From: Sphingobacteriia bacterium
GTDB taxonomy: Bacteria > Bacteroidota > Bacteroidia > Chitinophagales > Chitinophagaceae
Length of the DNA stretch: 64,000 nucleotides
Assembly (NCBI GenBank): GCA_947452295.1
Contig: CANGCK010000003.1
Location: forward strand, 43,368 to 107,367
Direction: 5' to 3'
Position 1 is the stretch's first letter. Each line of letters opens with the position of its first letter. Both the position numbers and the translations under genes were made by a program. Below the pieces are notes generated by a model. That model had not been told where the DNA came from. It did not search any database and worked only from the letters and a program-made list of their open reading frames with translations. Positions 6,613 through 16,144 of the stretch are shown one piece after another.

Positions 6613-9270
6613 TTAGTAAGTTACATTAGAAAAAGTTCTACTCCTATTAATGCGCAGATCTCTTAAAATTCCCGATTTAGGATTAACGGTAATATTAAAA
6701 GAACGATACAATCCAACTGGATTTACATTGATCGACAATTGCCAGCAATGCATTTCACGTGTTATAAATGTACTTAATTGTTGAAGGCTGCCTCTTGTAA
6801 TATCATAATACCCAGTTGCACCTACTTTCCATTTGTCTGTTAAACTAAAATCTCCATTAAAATTAAGAGAAGAAAATGTTTCTGTTTTATACCCACTGTA
6901 ATCTGGTAACAATCGATTGGTAAAGTTAAATGAGTACGATAAAGATAATGTCCAAGGAATATTGAAATCAGTGAATTCAGCAGGATTGGCGCGTGCAAAT
7001 TGAAGTTGTCGTTGCTGTTCATCGGGGGTTAAAAAAGGATCCACTGGAATTGATGCGGCTTTTTCTTTTTCGGTTTTACCGTCTTTCGATTTGCTTTTGA
7101 ATGAGGTAGACAGTGCAATATTACCATTGGTAATTCTACCAAATTTTAAACTGGATGGATTAAAAATCAATTTATTCATTCTGTATCCTCGATTGTCTAC
7201 TTGATACGGATCCATATTTGCATTTGCGGTAATATTTATTTTTTCAAATAATGTACTTCTTGCATAAATGTTGAAATTACCCAATTGAAAACTGTCTGCT
7301 AAAAAATTATAGGAGGAGCTAAATCCAAAACCATCTATTAATTTTATCTTTTTGCCCTTTGTGTCAGTAGAATCACTTTGGTTTTTAACTTTCATCTCCA
7401 ACAAGTTATCAATTCCAAATCCCATACCACCAAAAGTTCCTTCACCAAATGAACCAATTATTCCACCATCAAACTGAGAAAAACGCATCGTTCTGCCAGA
7501 AGTATCAACTTTAGTTGTATAATAATATTTACCGGCAAAATCAGGATGGTAATTCATTGAGAAAGAGGGCCTTATCTCATGCCTGATTGCCATTATTTTG
7601 CTGGTAGGTTTAAATTTATACGTACCGAAAATTCTGGTACTCATCCCTATACCAAAACTCATTTGACGTGCAGTGTAAAATCCTCGTTGTTTTATTGTAT
7701 CTACTTTATCTGTGGCATTATTCCAAGATCGAAATAAGCGCTGGCCATACCAACGTTCTTCGTAGGATACGCTGGGAGAAATAGTTATTGGCCCCAGCGA
7801 TGGCAGCGATAAGCTAATGGGTACACTATGTGTTGCCCCATATTGAATAGTATCCAATACTCTTTGAATATTAAATGCAGTATCGTAAAATGACAATTGG
7901 TTTTGAAAGTTTCCAGTATAGCCAATTCCTATTTTTTCATACCATTTTCCAGATCCGATTTTATCTTTTTGTTGAAATGGATACATCGTAATCATACTAA
8001 AATTTACGGTTGGCAAATTCATATTTACCAAACGAGTATTGCTATTTTGGTTATGGTTTAAATTGAATGATAAATTGTATTTGCCTTTCCAATCTTTACC
8101 ATAACTAATGGAAGAACTTAACTGGTTTTGAAAGTTTATATAAGGGTTATTTAACACAGTTTGATTGTATCTACTACTTCCAAAATTCACATTTGCTGAA
8201 AAATAAGTTCCAGGCCTTGCTCTACTATCTCTACTATGTGTCCAATTAATCATAAACGATTTAAACTGGGTAAATTCATCGTTACTATTTGAACTTCTAT
8301 TGAGTGATTTAGTATTTTGAAAAGATAGATTTAGATTTCCATTATATGCATATCTTTTTATATATTTAGAGTTGAGGTTTAAGCTCCATCCTCCAAAAGA
8401 ATAAATATTAGCACGAGCAGTTGCATCAAAATTATCGTTAAGTACCTTATAATATCCAAAGCCTTCTAAACCTAAACCAAAATCTGGGCTAGCATTGAAC
8501 TGAGGGCCCATTATTCCAGAATGTCGACCTTTTTGCATAGGGAAAATAGCAAATGGGATCCCAATAGGCAAAGGCACCCCTTCGAACTCAGGAAAAGTAG
8601 GACCTGCTAACCCCATTTTACCATTTATGATTTTCATTTTACTGGTCCTGAAATTAAAATGTGGTGTATCTAAATTACAGGTTGTAAATCTAGATCTACT
8701 TGCAAATACTTCTGTAGCACTTACTTTTTTCAGTTCTCTGGCATTCACATAAATCTCCCCTTCCTGAAAAAAAGTATTTTTAGTTAATCCCTTTCCCGTT
8801 TTTATATTAAAAAAAATAGAATCGCTTAAAGATTTCATATTTTCTTGAATAAACTGTGGTTTACTTGTAGGATTTCCAGATGTATCGAGCGATCCGTAGG
8901 CTTTTATAGATTGAGATTGTTGATCAAATTGAATAGTAGCAGCCTCTAACTTTAAATCAGTATAGTCCACTTTGGCTTTTCCGTATAAAAAAAACGCTCT
9001 GGATGGAACAATCAATACACCCGAATCGGAAGCAAGGTATTTTATAGGGGCGTCTACAGAATCTTTAGATATATTAAGTGTATCTACTTTAGCACGCAGG
9101 CTATCCGTCCGCAAAAGTGGTTTCGGGGGCACAATGGTGTCTAAAATGGGGCTATTTATGTAAAAAGGGGCTGCAGTTGTATTATCTATATAAAATGTTA
9201 ATATCCCTAAAAAAAGGGTTAATACAATAGCCTGCCTAGTTTTTACGTTATTTTTGCAAATTATACTCAT
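6613..9270 (-). CDS. LptD-like outer-membrane LPS assembly barrel
   Basis: The 885-residue protein begins with a hydrophobic export segment. Residues about 60-200 resemble an OstA-like beta-jellyroll (YGKAKVDYTDLKLEAATIQFD, then REL and VSATEVFASRSRFTTCNL), and a long C-terminal region is full of amphipathic strands ending in an aromatic residue (FSNVTY), as in outer-membrane barrels. GxP-type sequences such as FPEFEGVPLPIGIPFAIFPM resemble the LptD plug-barrel transition. It matches the large Bacteroidota proteins annotated as putative LptD, which insert LPS into the outer leaflet. Nearby OstA-like, MCE and Omp85-like genes support an outer-membrane biogenesis role. The lptD symbol is withheld because orthology to the proteobacterial gene is distant. 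Confidence 0.8.
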   Translation of the reverse strand: MSIICKNNVKTRQAIVLTLFLGILTFYIDNTTAAPFYINSPILDTIVPPKPLLRTDSLRAKVDTLNISKDSVDAPIKYLASDSGVLIVPSRAFFLYGKAKVDYTDLKLEAATIQFDQQSQSIKAYGSLDTSGNPTSKPQFIQENMKSLSDSIFFNIKTGKGLTKNTFFQEGEIYVNARELKKVSATEVFASRSRFTTCNLDTPHFNFRTSKMKIINGKMGLAGPTFPEFEGVPLPIGIPFAIFPMQKGRHSGIMGPQFNASPDFGLGLEGFGYYKVLNDNFDATARANIYSFGGWSLNLNSKYIKRYAYNGNLNLSFQNTKSLNRSSNSNDEFTQFKSFMINWTHSRDSRARPGTYFSANVNFGSSRYNQTVLNNPYINFQNQLSSSISYGKDWKGKYNLSFNLNHNQNSNTRLVNMNLPTVNFSMITMYPFQQKDKIGSGKWYEKIGIGYTGNFQNQLSFYDTAFNIQRVLDTIQYGATHSVPISLSLPSLGPITISPSVSYEERWYGQRLFRSWNNATDKVDTIKQRGFYTARQMSFGIGMSTRIFGTYKFKPTSKIMAIRHEIRPSFSMNYHPDFAGKYYYTTKVDTSGRTMRFSQFDGGIIGSFGEGTFGGMGFGIDNLLEMKVKNQSDSTDTKGKKIKLIDGFGFSSSYNFLADSFQLGNFNIYARSTLFEKINITANANMDPYQVDNRGYRMNKLIFNPSSLKFGRITNGNIALSTSFKSKSKDGKTEKEKAASIPVDPFLTPDEQQRQLQFARANPAEFTDFNIPWTLSLSYSFNFTNRLLPDYSGYKTETFSSLNFNGDFSLTDKWKVGATGYYDITRGSLQQLSTFITREMHCWQLSINVNPVGLYRSFNITVNPKSGILRDLRINRSRTFSNVTY

Positions 9271-9280
9271 AATAACGCCG

Positions 9281-9288
9281 CAAAATTA
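9281..9288 (-). promoter_or_regulatory. Candidate -7 element for the LptD-like gene
   Basis: On the minus strand this reads TAATTTTG, an exact TAnnTTTG match ending 10 bases before the start codon at 9270. The leader would be only about 7 bases long. No clear -33 TTTG was seen at standard spacing. Confidence 0.5.
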
Positions 9289-9341
9289 GGGTCTAATTGG
9301 TGTATTTGGGTAAATCGTTTTGATTCGTTTAATGAAAAGAT

Positions 9342-10280
9342 ATGAAGAGAAGATATTTTGCTGCTTTAACAATGTTAATTTTTGGGGTTACCACCCTTTT
9401 CTCTTTTACAGAAAAAGAAAAAAAAACCACACAGAAACAACCTTTAAAGCGTATTGTAATTGATGCTGGTCATGGAGGAAGTGATGGAGGGGCAAGAGGG
9501 CGCTATTCTAATGAAAGTGATATTGCACTTGCTATTGCTTTAAAATTAGAAAAAATGATGGGTGAAGCAATTCCAGATGTTGAAATTGTTATGACCAGAA
9601 GAACAGATGTGTACGATCATGTAACAAGAAAAGCTGAAATTGCCAATCAGGCCAAGGGCGACTTGTTTTTATGCATACATGTAAATGATGCTGTTCCGGT
9701 AAGACATAGCGAGTTTACAGGATATACAACCGAAACCTATTATACAGGAAAGGGTAAAAAAAGGAAAAAACATACTAGAAGAGTGAAAAGTTATAACTAT
9801 TGGACAACTCCCAATCCTGCTAGAGGGACGGAAACATTTATTTATCCGGTCGACAAAACTACGGGTAGGATGAATGCATTAATTAAAAACGAAGACATCG
9901 ATAGTGAATCATTACAGGCCATGCAGGAATTAGAAAAAAATGATCCAACTAAAATGATGTTGTTGAGCATGAAAACACAAACCTTTTTTCAACGAAGTGC
10001 CGATTTAGCTTTAACCATAGAAGACGAATTTAAAAAAGTAGGCCGGGTAAGTAGAGAGGCCAAGCAGCGAAAAGAAGGGATTTTTGTTCTATATGCAGTA
10101 GCAATGCCAGCTGTATTAGTAGAAACAGGATTTATTTCAAATCCAGAAGAAGAAGATTATTTGAATAGTGAAGAAGGACAAACTGAAATATGTGAAGTAT
10201 TAATTAAGGCTTTAAAGAGATATAAATACTCTTTAGAAAAACAATTAACCAATACCAGTACTTCTGCACCACATAAATAA
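9342..10280 (+). CDS. N-acetylmuramoyl-L-alanine amidase (Amidase_3)
   Basis: Zinc-dependent amidase that cleaves the stem peptide from N-acetylmuramic acid in peptidoglycan, acting in cell separation or wall turnover. The 312-residue protein has an N-terminal signal segment (MKRRYFAALTMLIFGVTTLFSF). Motifs: IDAGHGGSDGGARG with the first zinc His, Glu in NESDIALA, the second His in LCIHVND, and catalytic Glu in VLVETGFISNPEEE. A lysine/arginine-rich insertion, including GKGKKRKKHTRRVKS, lies at about residues 140-160 between the metal ligands. It is divergent from the LptD-like gene with 71 bases between starts. Function is certain, the separation-specific role is inferred. Confidence 0.92.
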   Translation: MKRRYFAALTMLIFGVTTLFSFTEKEKKTTQKQPLKRIVIDAGHGGSDGGARGRYSNESDIALAIALKLEKMMGEAIPDVEIVMTRRTDVYDHVTRKAEIANQAKGDLFLCIHVNDAVPVRHSEFTGYTTETYYTGKGKKRKKHTRRVKSYNYWTTPNPARGTETFIYPVDKTTGRMNALIKNEDIDSESLQAMQELEKNDPTKMMLLSMKTQTFFQRSADLALTIEDEFKKVGRVSREAKQRKEGIFVLYAVAMPAVLVETGFISNPEEEDYLNSEEGQTEICEVLIKALKRYKYSLEKQLTNTSTSAPHK

Positions 10281-10323
10281 TATTAAGTTAGGGTATTTTC
10301 TATAAATACAACGTAAGAATTAG

Positions 10324-10331
10324 TAATTTTG
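10324..10331 (+). promoter_or_regulatory. Candidate -7 element for the MCE-OstA operon
   Basis: TAATTTTG is an exact match to TAnnTTTG. Transcription would start near 10335, directly ahead of the 12-bp hairpin at 10339-10366, and about 60 bases before the MlaD-like start codon. Confidence 0.5.
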
Positions 10332-10338
10332 TGAATTG

Positions 10339-10366
10339 AACGGGCAAATAGGATTATTTGCCCGTT
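10339..10366 (+). other. Hairpin at the predicted 5' end of the MCE-operon mRNA
   Basis: AACGGGCAAATA and TATTTGCCCGTT form a perfect 12-bp stem with the loop GGAT. There is no T tract after it, so it is a poor terminator for the upstream amidase gene. Given the -7 element at 10324-10331, the hairpin would begin within a few bases of the transcript 5' end, where such stems commonly protect mRNA from decay. That role is inference. Confidence 0.5.
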
Positions 10367-10394
10367 ACCTTTATAAAACAACTCGTAGAAACTG

Positions 10395-11402
10395 ATGAAA
10401 ATTTCGAATGAAACAAAAGTAGGGGCACTAACAGCAATAGCTATTGCGTTTTTTATTCTTGGATTTAATTTTTTAAAAGGAAAAACTATTTTAAAAACAG
10501 GCAACTATTTGCACGCTAAGTATAAAGAAACAAAGGGTATAATGGTATCCAATATTGTATATGTAAATGGTTTTCCAGTTGGTGCGGTAGCTGAAATAGA
10601 AAATGCAGATGAAAAATTATCAAGCTTTATCATTACCATCAAATTAAAAGGCAATTACGAAATTCCAATCAATTCGCAAGCTGTTATTAATACAAACCCT
10701 TTAGGAAATCCGAGTATAGAAATTCAATTGGGTAATTCATCTCAATATTTAAATACAGGTGACACTATACATACCGCAAGTTCACTAAGTATGTTAGACG
10801 GTGTAATGAATAAATTATCGCCTGTTGCTGATCAATTAAAAAATACCATTCAAACGTTAGATGTAGTAATGAAAAATATCAATACTATTTTTGATCCTAC
10901 TACAAAAAATAATCTTCAATCGGTAATTGCCAATATCAACAAAACTACAGCAAGTTTAGTTGGGTCTTCCGCATCGTTAGAACGCATGCTAAACAATCAA
11001 TCCGGATCCATTGCTCAATCAATGAATAATGTAAATAGTTTTACAAAAAACTTAAGCAACAACAACGATAAAATCACCAATACCCTCAATAACTTATCTA
11101 TTACTACCGATCATTTGTCGAAAGCAGATTTATCGGGAACTGTTGAACAACTTAAAACAGCAGTGGTTCATTTGAATGAGTTAATGCTTAAATTAAATTC
11201 GCAGGATGGATCGTTGGGAAAATTGTTGAACGACCAATCAATGTATAATAACTTAAACAATACTATTAGAAGTGCGAATATATTAGTGGATGATTTAAGG
11301 GTTCACCCGAAGCGGTATGTTAACATATCAGTTTTTGGCAAAAAAGACAAAACGGGTCCCTTAAAGGAACCGCTTACTGATACCTCAAAGACTACAAACT
11401 AA
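10395..11402 (+). CDS. MCE/MlaD-family lipid-transport protein
   Basis: The 335-residue protein has one N-terminal transmembrane anchor (about residues 10-28, GALTAIAIAFFILGFNFL), then an MCE domain (about 38-115: YKETKGIMVSNIVYVNGFPVG, NTNPLGNPSIEIQLG). A long helical tail rich in Asn/Ser/Leu follows (130-310), which in this family forms a needle or ring. MlaD-type proteins carry phospholipids between inner and outer membranes, normally with an MlaE permease and MlaF ATPase; neither is adjacent here. Its stop overlaps the start of the OstA-like gene by one base (TAATG), so the two are translationally coupled. Confidence 0.85.
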   Translation: MKISNETKVGALTAIAIAFFILGFNFLKGKTILKTGNYLHAKYKETKGIMVSNIVYVNGFPVGAVAEIENADEKLSSFIITIKLKGNYEIPINSQAVINTNPLGNPSIEIQLGNSSQYLNTGDTIHTASSLSMLDGVMNKLSPVADQLKNTIQTLDVVMKNINTIFDPTTKNNLQSVIANINKTTASLVGSSASLERMLNNQSGSIAQSMNNVNSFTKNLSNNNDKITNTLNNLSITTDHLSKADLSGTVEQLKTAVVHLNELMLKLNSQDGSLGKLLNDQSMYNNLNNTIRSANILVDDLRVHPKRYVNISVFGKKDKTGPLKEPLTDTSKTTN

Positions 11403-13027
11403 TGTTTGGTAAAAAATCAATACTCTTTTTAGCAATAATAATTCCAACAATTCTTATTGCACAACGTCAAGACGTAGATACCACTGTTAAAGAAGGTACT
11501 AGACTAGATTTCCTTTATGCAGAAAGATATAATCTATATAAAATTGATTCTTTAAATGATTTTATATCTTTAGCAGGGAAAGTACAAGTAAAACAAGGGA
11601 GAACAATTTTTTATGCCGATAGTGCAATACTCAATCGCCAACTGAATACTTTAGAAGCTTTTGGGAATGTTCACATTAATGATGCAGATAGTATTCATAC
11701 CTATGCGCAATACTTAAAATATTTGGGGAAGGAAAGAAAAGCTTTTCTTAAAACTAAAGTGAAACTCACAGATGGAAAAGGTGAATTAACCACAGAAGCA
11801 TTAGAGTATGATGTTGCCGTAAAAATTGGCACTTATTTAACTGGAGGAAAGTTAGTAAACAAAAAGTCAACATTAACCAGTGTAGAAGGTTACTATTATG
11901 GCGACACACGAGATGTGATTTTTAAGAAAAAGGTATTGATGATTGACCCCAATAACAAAATATCAGGCGACACCCTACAATACAATACTGGAACTGAAAT
12001 TACCACTTTTACCTCCCCTACTACCATTTTAAATATCAAAGAAAAACGTACCATAAAAACAAAATCGGGTTATTATGATATGAAAAACAAAAAAGGGGAA
12101 CTATACAAGAGATCCTCAATTGATGATAGTACCTATACATTTACTGCAGATGAAATGGCGTTTGATGATTCTACAGGTTTGAGTGAATTTAGGGGAAATG
12201 CCGTATATAAAGGTAAAGATACTGCCCAGGGATTTGACATGATTGCTAATAATATTAAAACAAATAAAAAACGAAATTCATTATTGGCAACACAAAAGCC
12301 GTTATTATTAATAAAACAAGGGATAGATTCTATTTACATTTCAGCTGATACACTTTATACAGCAAAACTATCTGATTTAATGAAATCCAGAACCGTTCCA
12401 AATCTTAGAGATACTACTTTACCCTCCATTATAAAAGAAAAGAATAAAGAAGATAGCAGCGATAAATTCTTCGAAGCATTTTACAATGTAAAAATATTTT
12501 CTGATTCACTGCAAGCTATTGGCGATAGCTTGTTTTATTCTTTGAAAGATTCTGTTTTCCGATTATTTAAATCACCCATTATTTGGGCGCAAGAAAACCA
12601 AATAAGTGGTGATACCATTTACTTATATATAAAAGCTAAAAAGCCAGAAAGATTGTATGTATTTGAAAATGCAATGGCAATAAATAAAGTAGATAGTTCT
12701 GAGTATTTTAATCAACTTAAAGGGCGAACGCTAAATACTTTGTTTATTGATGGAAAAATTAGTTCAATGCGTTCAAAAGGAAATGCAGCGAATATTTATT
12801 ATGCAACTGATGATTATAAAAAATTCATTGGTGTAAATAAATCAACAGCAGATGTAATTGATATCTTCTTTGAAGACAGCAAACCACAGAAAGTAGTATT
12901 TTTAAGAAATTTAGAGGGTACAACATATCCAATGCGTCAAGTAAACCATACTGAAATAAGATTACGGAATTTTAAATGGCAAATAGATAAAAGACCCAAA
13001 TCGTCTTTCGACATACTATCAAACTAA
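11402..13027 (+). CDS. OstA/LptA-like periplasmic protein
   Basis: The 541-residue protein has a signal peptide (MFGKKSILFLAIIIPTILIAQ). Repeated OstA-type beta-jellyroll units follow: LAGKVQVKQGRTIFYADSAIL, ALEYDVAVKIGTYLTGGKL, KISGDTLQYNT, TADEMAFDDSTGLSEFRGNAVYKG. LptA-like proteins bridge the periplasm and carry LPS to LptD. The protein is much longer than LptA (about 185 residues), as is usual for Bacteroidota OstA-like proteins. It is coupled to the MCE gene and lies in the same neighbourhood as the LptD-like barrel, which supports an LPS-transport role; direct evidence is lacking. Confidence 0.82.
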   Translation: MFGKKSILFLAIIIPTILIAQRQDVDTTVKEGTRLDFLYAERYNLYKIDSLNDFISLAGKVQVKQGRTIFYADSAILNRQLNTLEAFGNVHINDADSIHTYAQYLKYLGKERKAFLKTKVKLTDGKGELTTEALEYDVAVKIGTYLTGGKLVNKKSTLTSVEGYYYGDTRDVIFKKKVLMIDPNNKISGDTLQYNTGTEITTFTSPTTILNIKEKRTIKTKSGYYDMKNKKGELYKRSSIDDSTYTFTADEMAFDDSTGLSEFRGNAVYKGKDTAQGFDMIANNIKTNKKRNSLLATQKPLLLIKQGIDSIYISADTLYTAKLSDLMKSRTVPNLRDTTLPSIIKEKNKEDSSDKFFEAFYNVKIFSDSLQAIGDSLFYSLKDSVFRLFKSPIIWAQENQISGDTIYLYIKAKKPERLYVFENAMAINKVDSSEYFNQLKGRTLNTLFIDGKISSMRSKGNAANIYYATDDYKKFIGVNKSTADVIDIFFEDSKPQKVVFLRNLEGTTYPMRQVNHTEIRLRNFKWQIDKRPKSSFDILSN

Positions 13028-13039
13028 TTCAATGATTTT

Positions 13040-14233
13040 ATGCTTACTATCACCCAAAAAATAATGCATCCCCTTAAATTATTTTTTAGAGATAGCAGGG
13101 CTGTTGGCATTTCATTAATTGTTTCCACTATTATTTCCTTAATCCTATCCAATAATAATACTACAAATCATTGGTATCAAAAAATTTGGTCTTGGAATTT
13201 TAGTGGCAAAATTGCACATCACTTTCAAATAGGTTCCTTTAATTTCCCCAATTCCCCAGTAGCATTGATCAATGATTTTTTAATGGCCATTTTCTTTTTT
13301 TTAGCTGGCATGGAAATAAAAAGAGAATTAACCAACGGAGAGTTGGCTTCACGAAAAAAAGCCGTACTTCCTATTGCTGCTGCAGTTGGAGGAATGGTTA
13401 CTCCTGCATTAATTTTTTCAATTTTTAACTGGGGAACTTCGTATAAGAATGGATGGGCCATTCCAATGGCAACAGATATTGCTTTTACATTGGGCGTAGC
13501 TTCTTTATTAGGCAAAAAAATACCCCTTTCTCTTAAAGTATTCTTAACCGCCCTTGCAATTATTGACGACTTAGGCGCCATTGTTGTTATTGCTCTTTTT
13601 TACGGTGGGCATATTCATCTATTTTACTTGAGTATAGTTATTGTAATTATGCTACTGCTTTGGATTTTCAATAAATTTTCAATTCAATTTGGTTGGTTTT
13701 ATTGGTTATTAGGGTTTATTTTATGGTACTGTATGTTTAATTCAGGTATTCATGCGTCGGTAGCAGGCGTTGTTTTTGCTTTTTTTATTCCAGTTTCCTT
13801 ATTAAACAAACTAGAGCTTAAATTACATTTTCCTGTTTACTTTATTATTATCCCTATTTTTGCATTAGCAAATACTGCTATTACCATCCCTCCCCATATT
13901 GAGCATCAAATGAATCAGACATTAAGTTGGGGGATTATTATTGGATTACTTATAGGAAAACCATTAGGCATTGTTACCGCTTCATTTATAATGGTCAAAC
14001 TAAAATGGGCTCAATTACCACTAAATACTAATTGGTATAAAATGGCAGGGGCTGGAATATTAGCTGGTATTGGTTTTACAATGAGTATTTTTTTGTCGAC
14101 AATATCTTTTGTGAATACCATTGATCAAAATATTGCTAAAATATCAGTACTCATTACTTCTATTTTAGCAATGGTTGTTGGATTTTGTTGGTTTCTGTTA
14201 CAATTTAAAAGTAGTACTATTCACTACAAGTAA
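13040..14233 (+). CDS. nhaA: Na+/H+ antiporter NhaA
   Basis: Inner-membrane antiporter that exchanges Na+ for H+ for pH and salt homeostasis. The 397-residue length and about 12 membrane segments fit NhaA. The ion-binding Asp pair is seen in AIIDDLGAIVVIALFY, and the assembly/unwound-helix segment in MATDIAFTLGVASLLGK. The N-terminal amphipathic segment MHPLKLFFRDSRAVG is preserved; a second possible start is the internal Met of that segment, eight codons in. It begins 12 bases after the OstA-like gene and is followed after one base by the Omp85-like gene, so it is embedded in the envelope operon without an obvious functional link. Confidence 0.95.
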   Translation: MLTITQKIMHPLKLFFRDSRAVGISLIVSTIISLILSNNNTTNHWYQKIWSWNFSGKIAHHFQIGSFNFPNSPVALINDFLMAIFFFLAGMEIKRELTNGELASRKKAVLPIAAAVGGMVTPALIFSIFNWGTSYKNGWAIPMATDIAFTLGVASLLGKKIPLSLKVFLTALAIIDDLGAIVVIALFYGGHIHLFYLSIVIVIMLLLWIFNKFSIQFGWFYWLLGFILWYCMFNSGIHASVAGVVFAFFIPVSLLNKLELKLHFPVYFIIIPIFALANTAITIPPHIEHQMNQTLSWGIIIGLLIGKPLGIVTASFIMVKLKWAQLPLNTNWYKMAGAGILAGIGFTMSIFLSTISFVNTIDQNIAKISVLITSILAMVVGFCWFLLQFKSSTIHYK

Positions 14234-14234
14234 A

Positions 14235-16088
14235 ATGATGCAACAATATTATAAAAAGCTATTTGTTATATTGTTACTGTGCGGATATTATTTTTTTACT
14301 CCGATTTTGCTGTGCGCACAAAACAAACAAGACTCTGTATTTTTTTTAGCAACCAAAAAGGGACTATTGGGTAAAATTGGCAAATCGGTTTCTGTTAACA
14401 ACAGTATTACTTCATTGCCATTAGAGGGTGCAGTAAAAAATGCTGCCAACTTTGAACCTTACCTAGGAAAAATAATTCGCCATATTTATATCCAAAAAAT
14501 AGGTTTCACAAAATATGGGAACGATTCACTTTCCACCTTTAAAAACTTTTTTAATCAATTAGGAGATCACTTACATGTTAGCACTAAAGAAAATATAATT
14601 AGGAATAATTTATTTTTTACGGAAGGCGAAAAAGTATATCCAAACTTAATGGCTGATAATGAAAAATTTTTACATGATTTAAGCTTTTTACAAGACGCTA
14701 AAATAATTATAGATGAAATAGAAAGTACGCAAGATTCAGTTGATGTAGAAATTATTTTAAAAGATGTTTTCCCAATTGGAGGCAGTGTTAGTGAAGCCAA
14801 TCCTAACAAATCTATATTTGAACTTAATAATGATAATTTATTTGGAACTGGCAATAGAATTCAAATAAATAACTTAATTGATTTGAAAAGAAATCCTACT
14901 TATGGCATTGGGTTGTCTGTATTAAAAAGAAATGTTTCCGGCAGCTTTCTAGATTTATCATTAGGTTTTGACAATCAACATCCTACATTCAATAGTAACC
15001 AATTACAAGAAACCAACGTTTATGTAAAAGGGAATTTGCCTTTGGTAAGTCCTTATCATGCAATAACTGGTGGATTTGAACTTTCCAAGAACAAAACCAT
15101 CAACAGATACGACAATGATTCTTTATATCAATTAATGCTGCAATACAATTACAGTAATATTGATGTATGGATTGGTGTAAACATTGGAACTAAAAAATAT
15201 ACAAAACTTAAATTCGATACGCGACTAAAAAAAATAATTTCATTAAGATTATTCAATCGAGATTTTATCACTGTCCCTAATATACAAGCTACACATTATG
15301 ACAGCAAATATGCTGATATTAGGGGTTTACTTGCTTCATATACTATTTTTAAACAAGATTTTTATCATACTAATTTTATTTATGGATTTGGAAGAAATGA
15401 AGATGTTCCTGAAGGATTTAATTTTTCACTGACAAGTGGCTGGACCAATAAGAATGACTTTCCTAGATATTATGTTGGATTTGATTATCAAAGAAACTAT
15501 TTCAACAAAAAAAACAATTATTTAAATTATAACTTTAAAGGAGGGGGATACTATAATTCCGATAGAATTGAAGATATTAGTTTGTTAACAAGTATTGAAA
15601 TATTTACTCGATTAAGAAAACTGGGGAAAAGTACTTGGTATTCAAGGCATTTCATAAGTGGTAGCCTAACCCAACAAATTAATACTTTTTTAAATGAGCC
15701 AATTAGACTATCGAGTATATATGGACTTCCCTTATTACGAAACCCCAACACATTATCTTCAGGTAGAGTAAGTTTAAATATTGAAACAGTTTTCTATAAT
15801 ACTTGGAAATTTTTGGGATTTAATTTTGCTCCATTTAATTTTTTCAACTTTTCATACCTAAAAGATGTAGGGAAAGAAACAATAACAGGTGACTTTTATA
15901 CTTCAATAGGTGGTGGAATTAGGACTAGAAATGAAAATCTTGTTTTTGGCACTATGGAGTTAAAGTTTGCTTATTTACCCAGGGTTGTATCTACTTATAA
16001 TGTCTGGAATATTAGTTTTAATACCGATTTGCAATTTCGGTACATTACAGAATTAATTAAAAAACCCGATTTTATCCGTATAAATTAA
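14235..16088 (+). CDS. Omp85/BamA-like outer-membrane protein
   Basis: The start is placed at 14235, one base after the nhaA stop, because the product then opens with a signal peptide (MMQQYYKKLFVILLLCGYYFFTPILLCAQ). The same frame extends upstream to 14175, but only inside nhaA. The resulting 617-residue protein has a POTRA-like domain at about residues 80-180 (NNLFFTEGEKVYPNLMADNEKFLHDL, LQDAKIIIDE, DSVDVEIILKDVF), then a strand-rich barrel with NLFGTGNRIQI. This is the pattern of Bacteroidota Omp85 relatives. It may help insert outer-membrane proteins or surface lipoproteins, but it is probably not the main BamA, being shorter and having few POTRA domains. Confidence 0.8.
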   Translation: MMQQYYKKLFVILLLCGYYFFTPILLCAQNKQDSVFFLATKKGLLGKIGKSVSVNNSITSLPLEGAVKNAANFEPYLGKIIRHIYIQKIGFTKYGNDSLSTFKNFFNQLGDHLHVSTKENIIRNNLFFTEGEKVYPNLMADNEKFLHDLSFLQDAKIIIDEIESTQDSVDVEIILKDVFPIGGSVSEANPNKSIFELNNDNLFGTGNRIQINNLIDLKRNPTYGIGLSVLKRNVSGSFLDLSLGFDNQHPTFNSNQLQETNVYVKGNLPLVSPYHAITGGFELSKNKTINRYDNDSLYQLMLQYNYSNIDVWIGVNIGTKKYTKLKFDTRLKKIISLRLFNRDFITVPNIQATHYDSKYADIRGLLASYTIFKQDFYHTNFIYGFGRNEDVPEGFNFSLTSGWTNKNDFPRYYVGFDYQRNYFNKKNNYLNYNFKGGGYYNSDRIEDISLLTSIEIFTRLRKLGKSTWYSRHFISGSLTQQINTFLNEPIRLSSIYGLPLLRNPNTLSSGRVSLNIETVFYNTWKFLGFNFAPFNFFNFSYLKDVGKETITGDFYTSIGGGIRTRNENLVFGTMELKFAYLPRVVSTYNVWNISFNTDLQFRYITELIKKPDFIRIN

Positions 16089-16144
16089 TTTGACACCTAA
16101 ATGCGAACTAATTTTCTTTACTTGCGTTTATAAAATAAAAAAAC

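Noticed and set aside
14175..14234. Upstream start of the Omp85-like gene
   Set aside because: It lies wholly inside nhaA and would put 20 residues ahead of a clear signal peptide.
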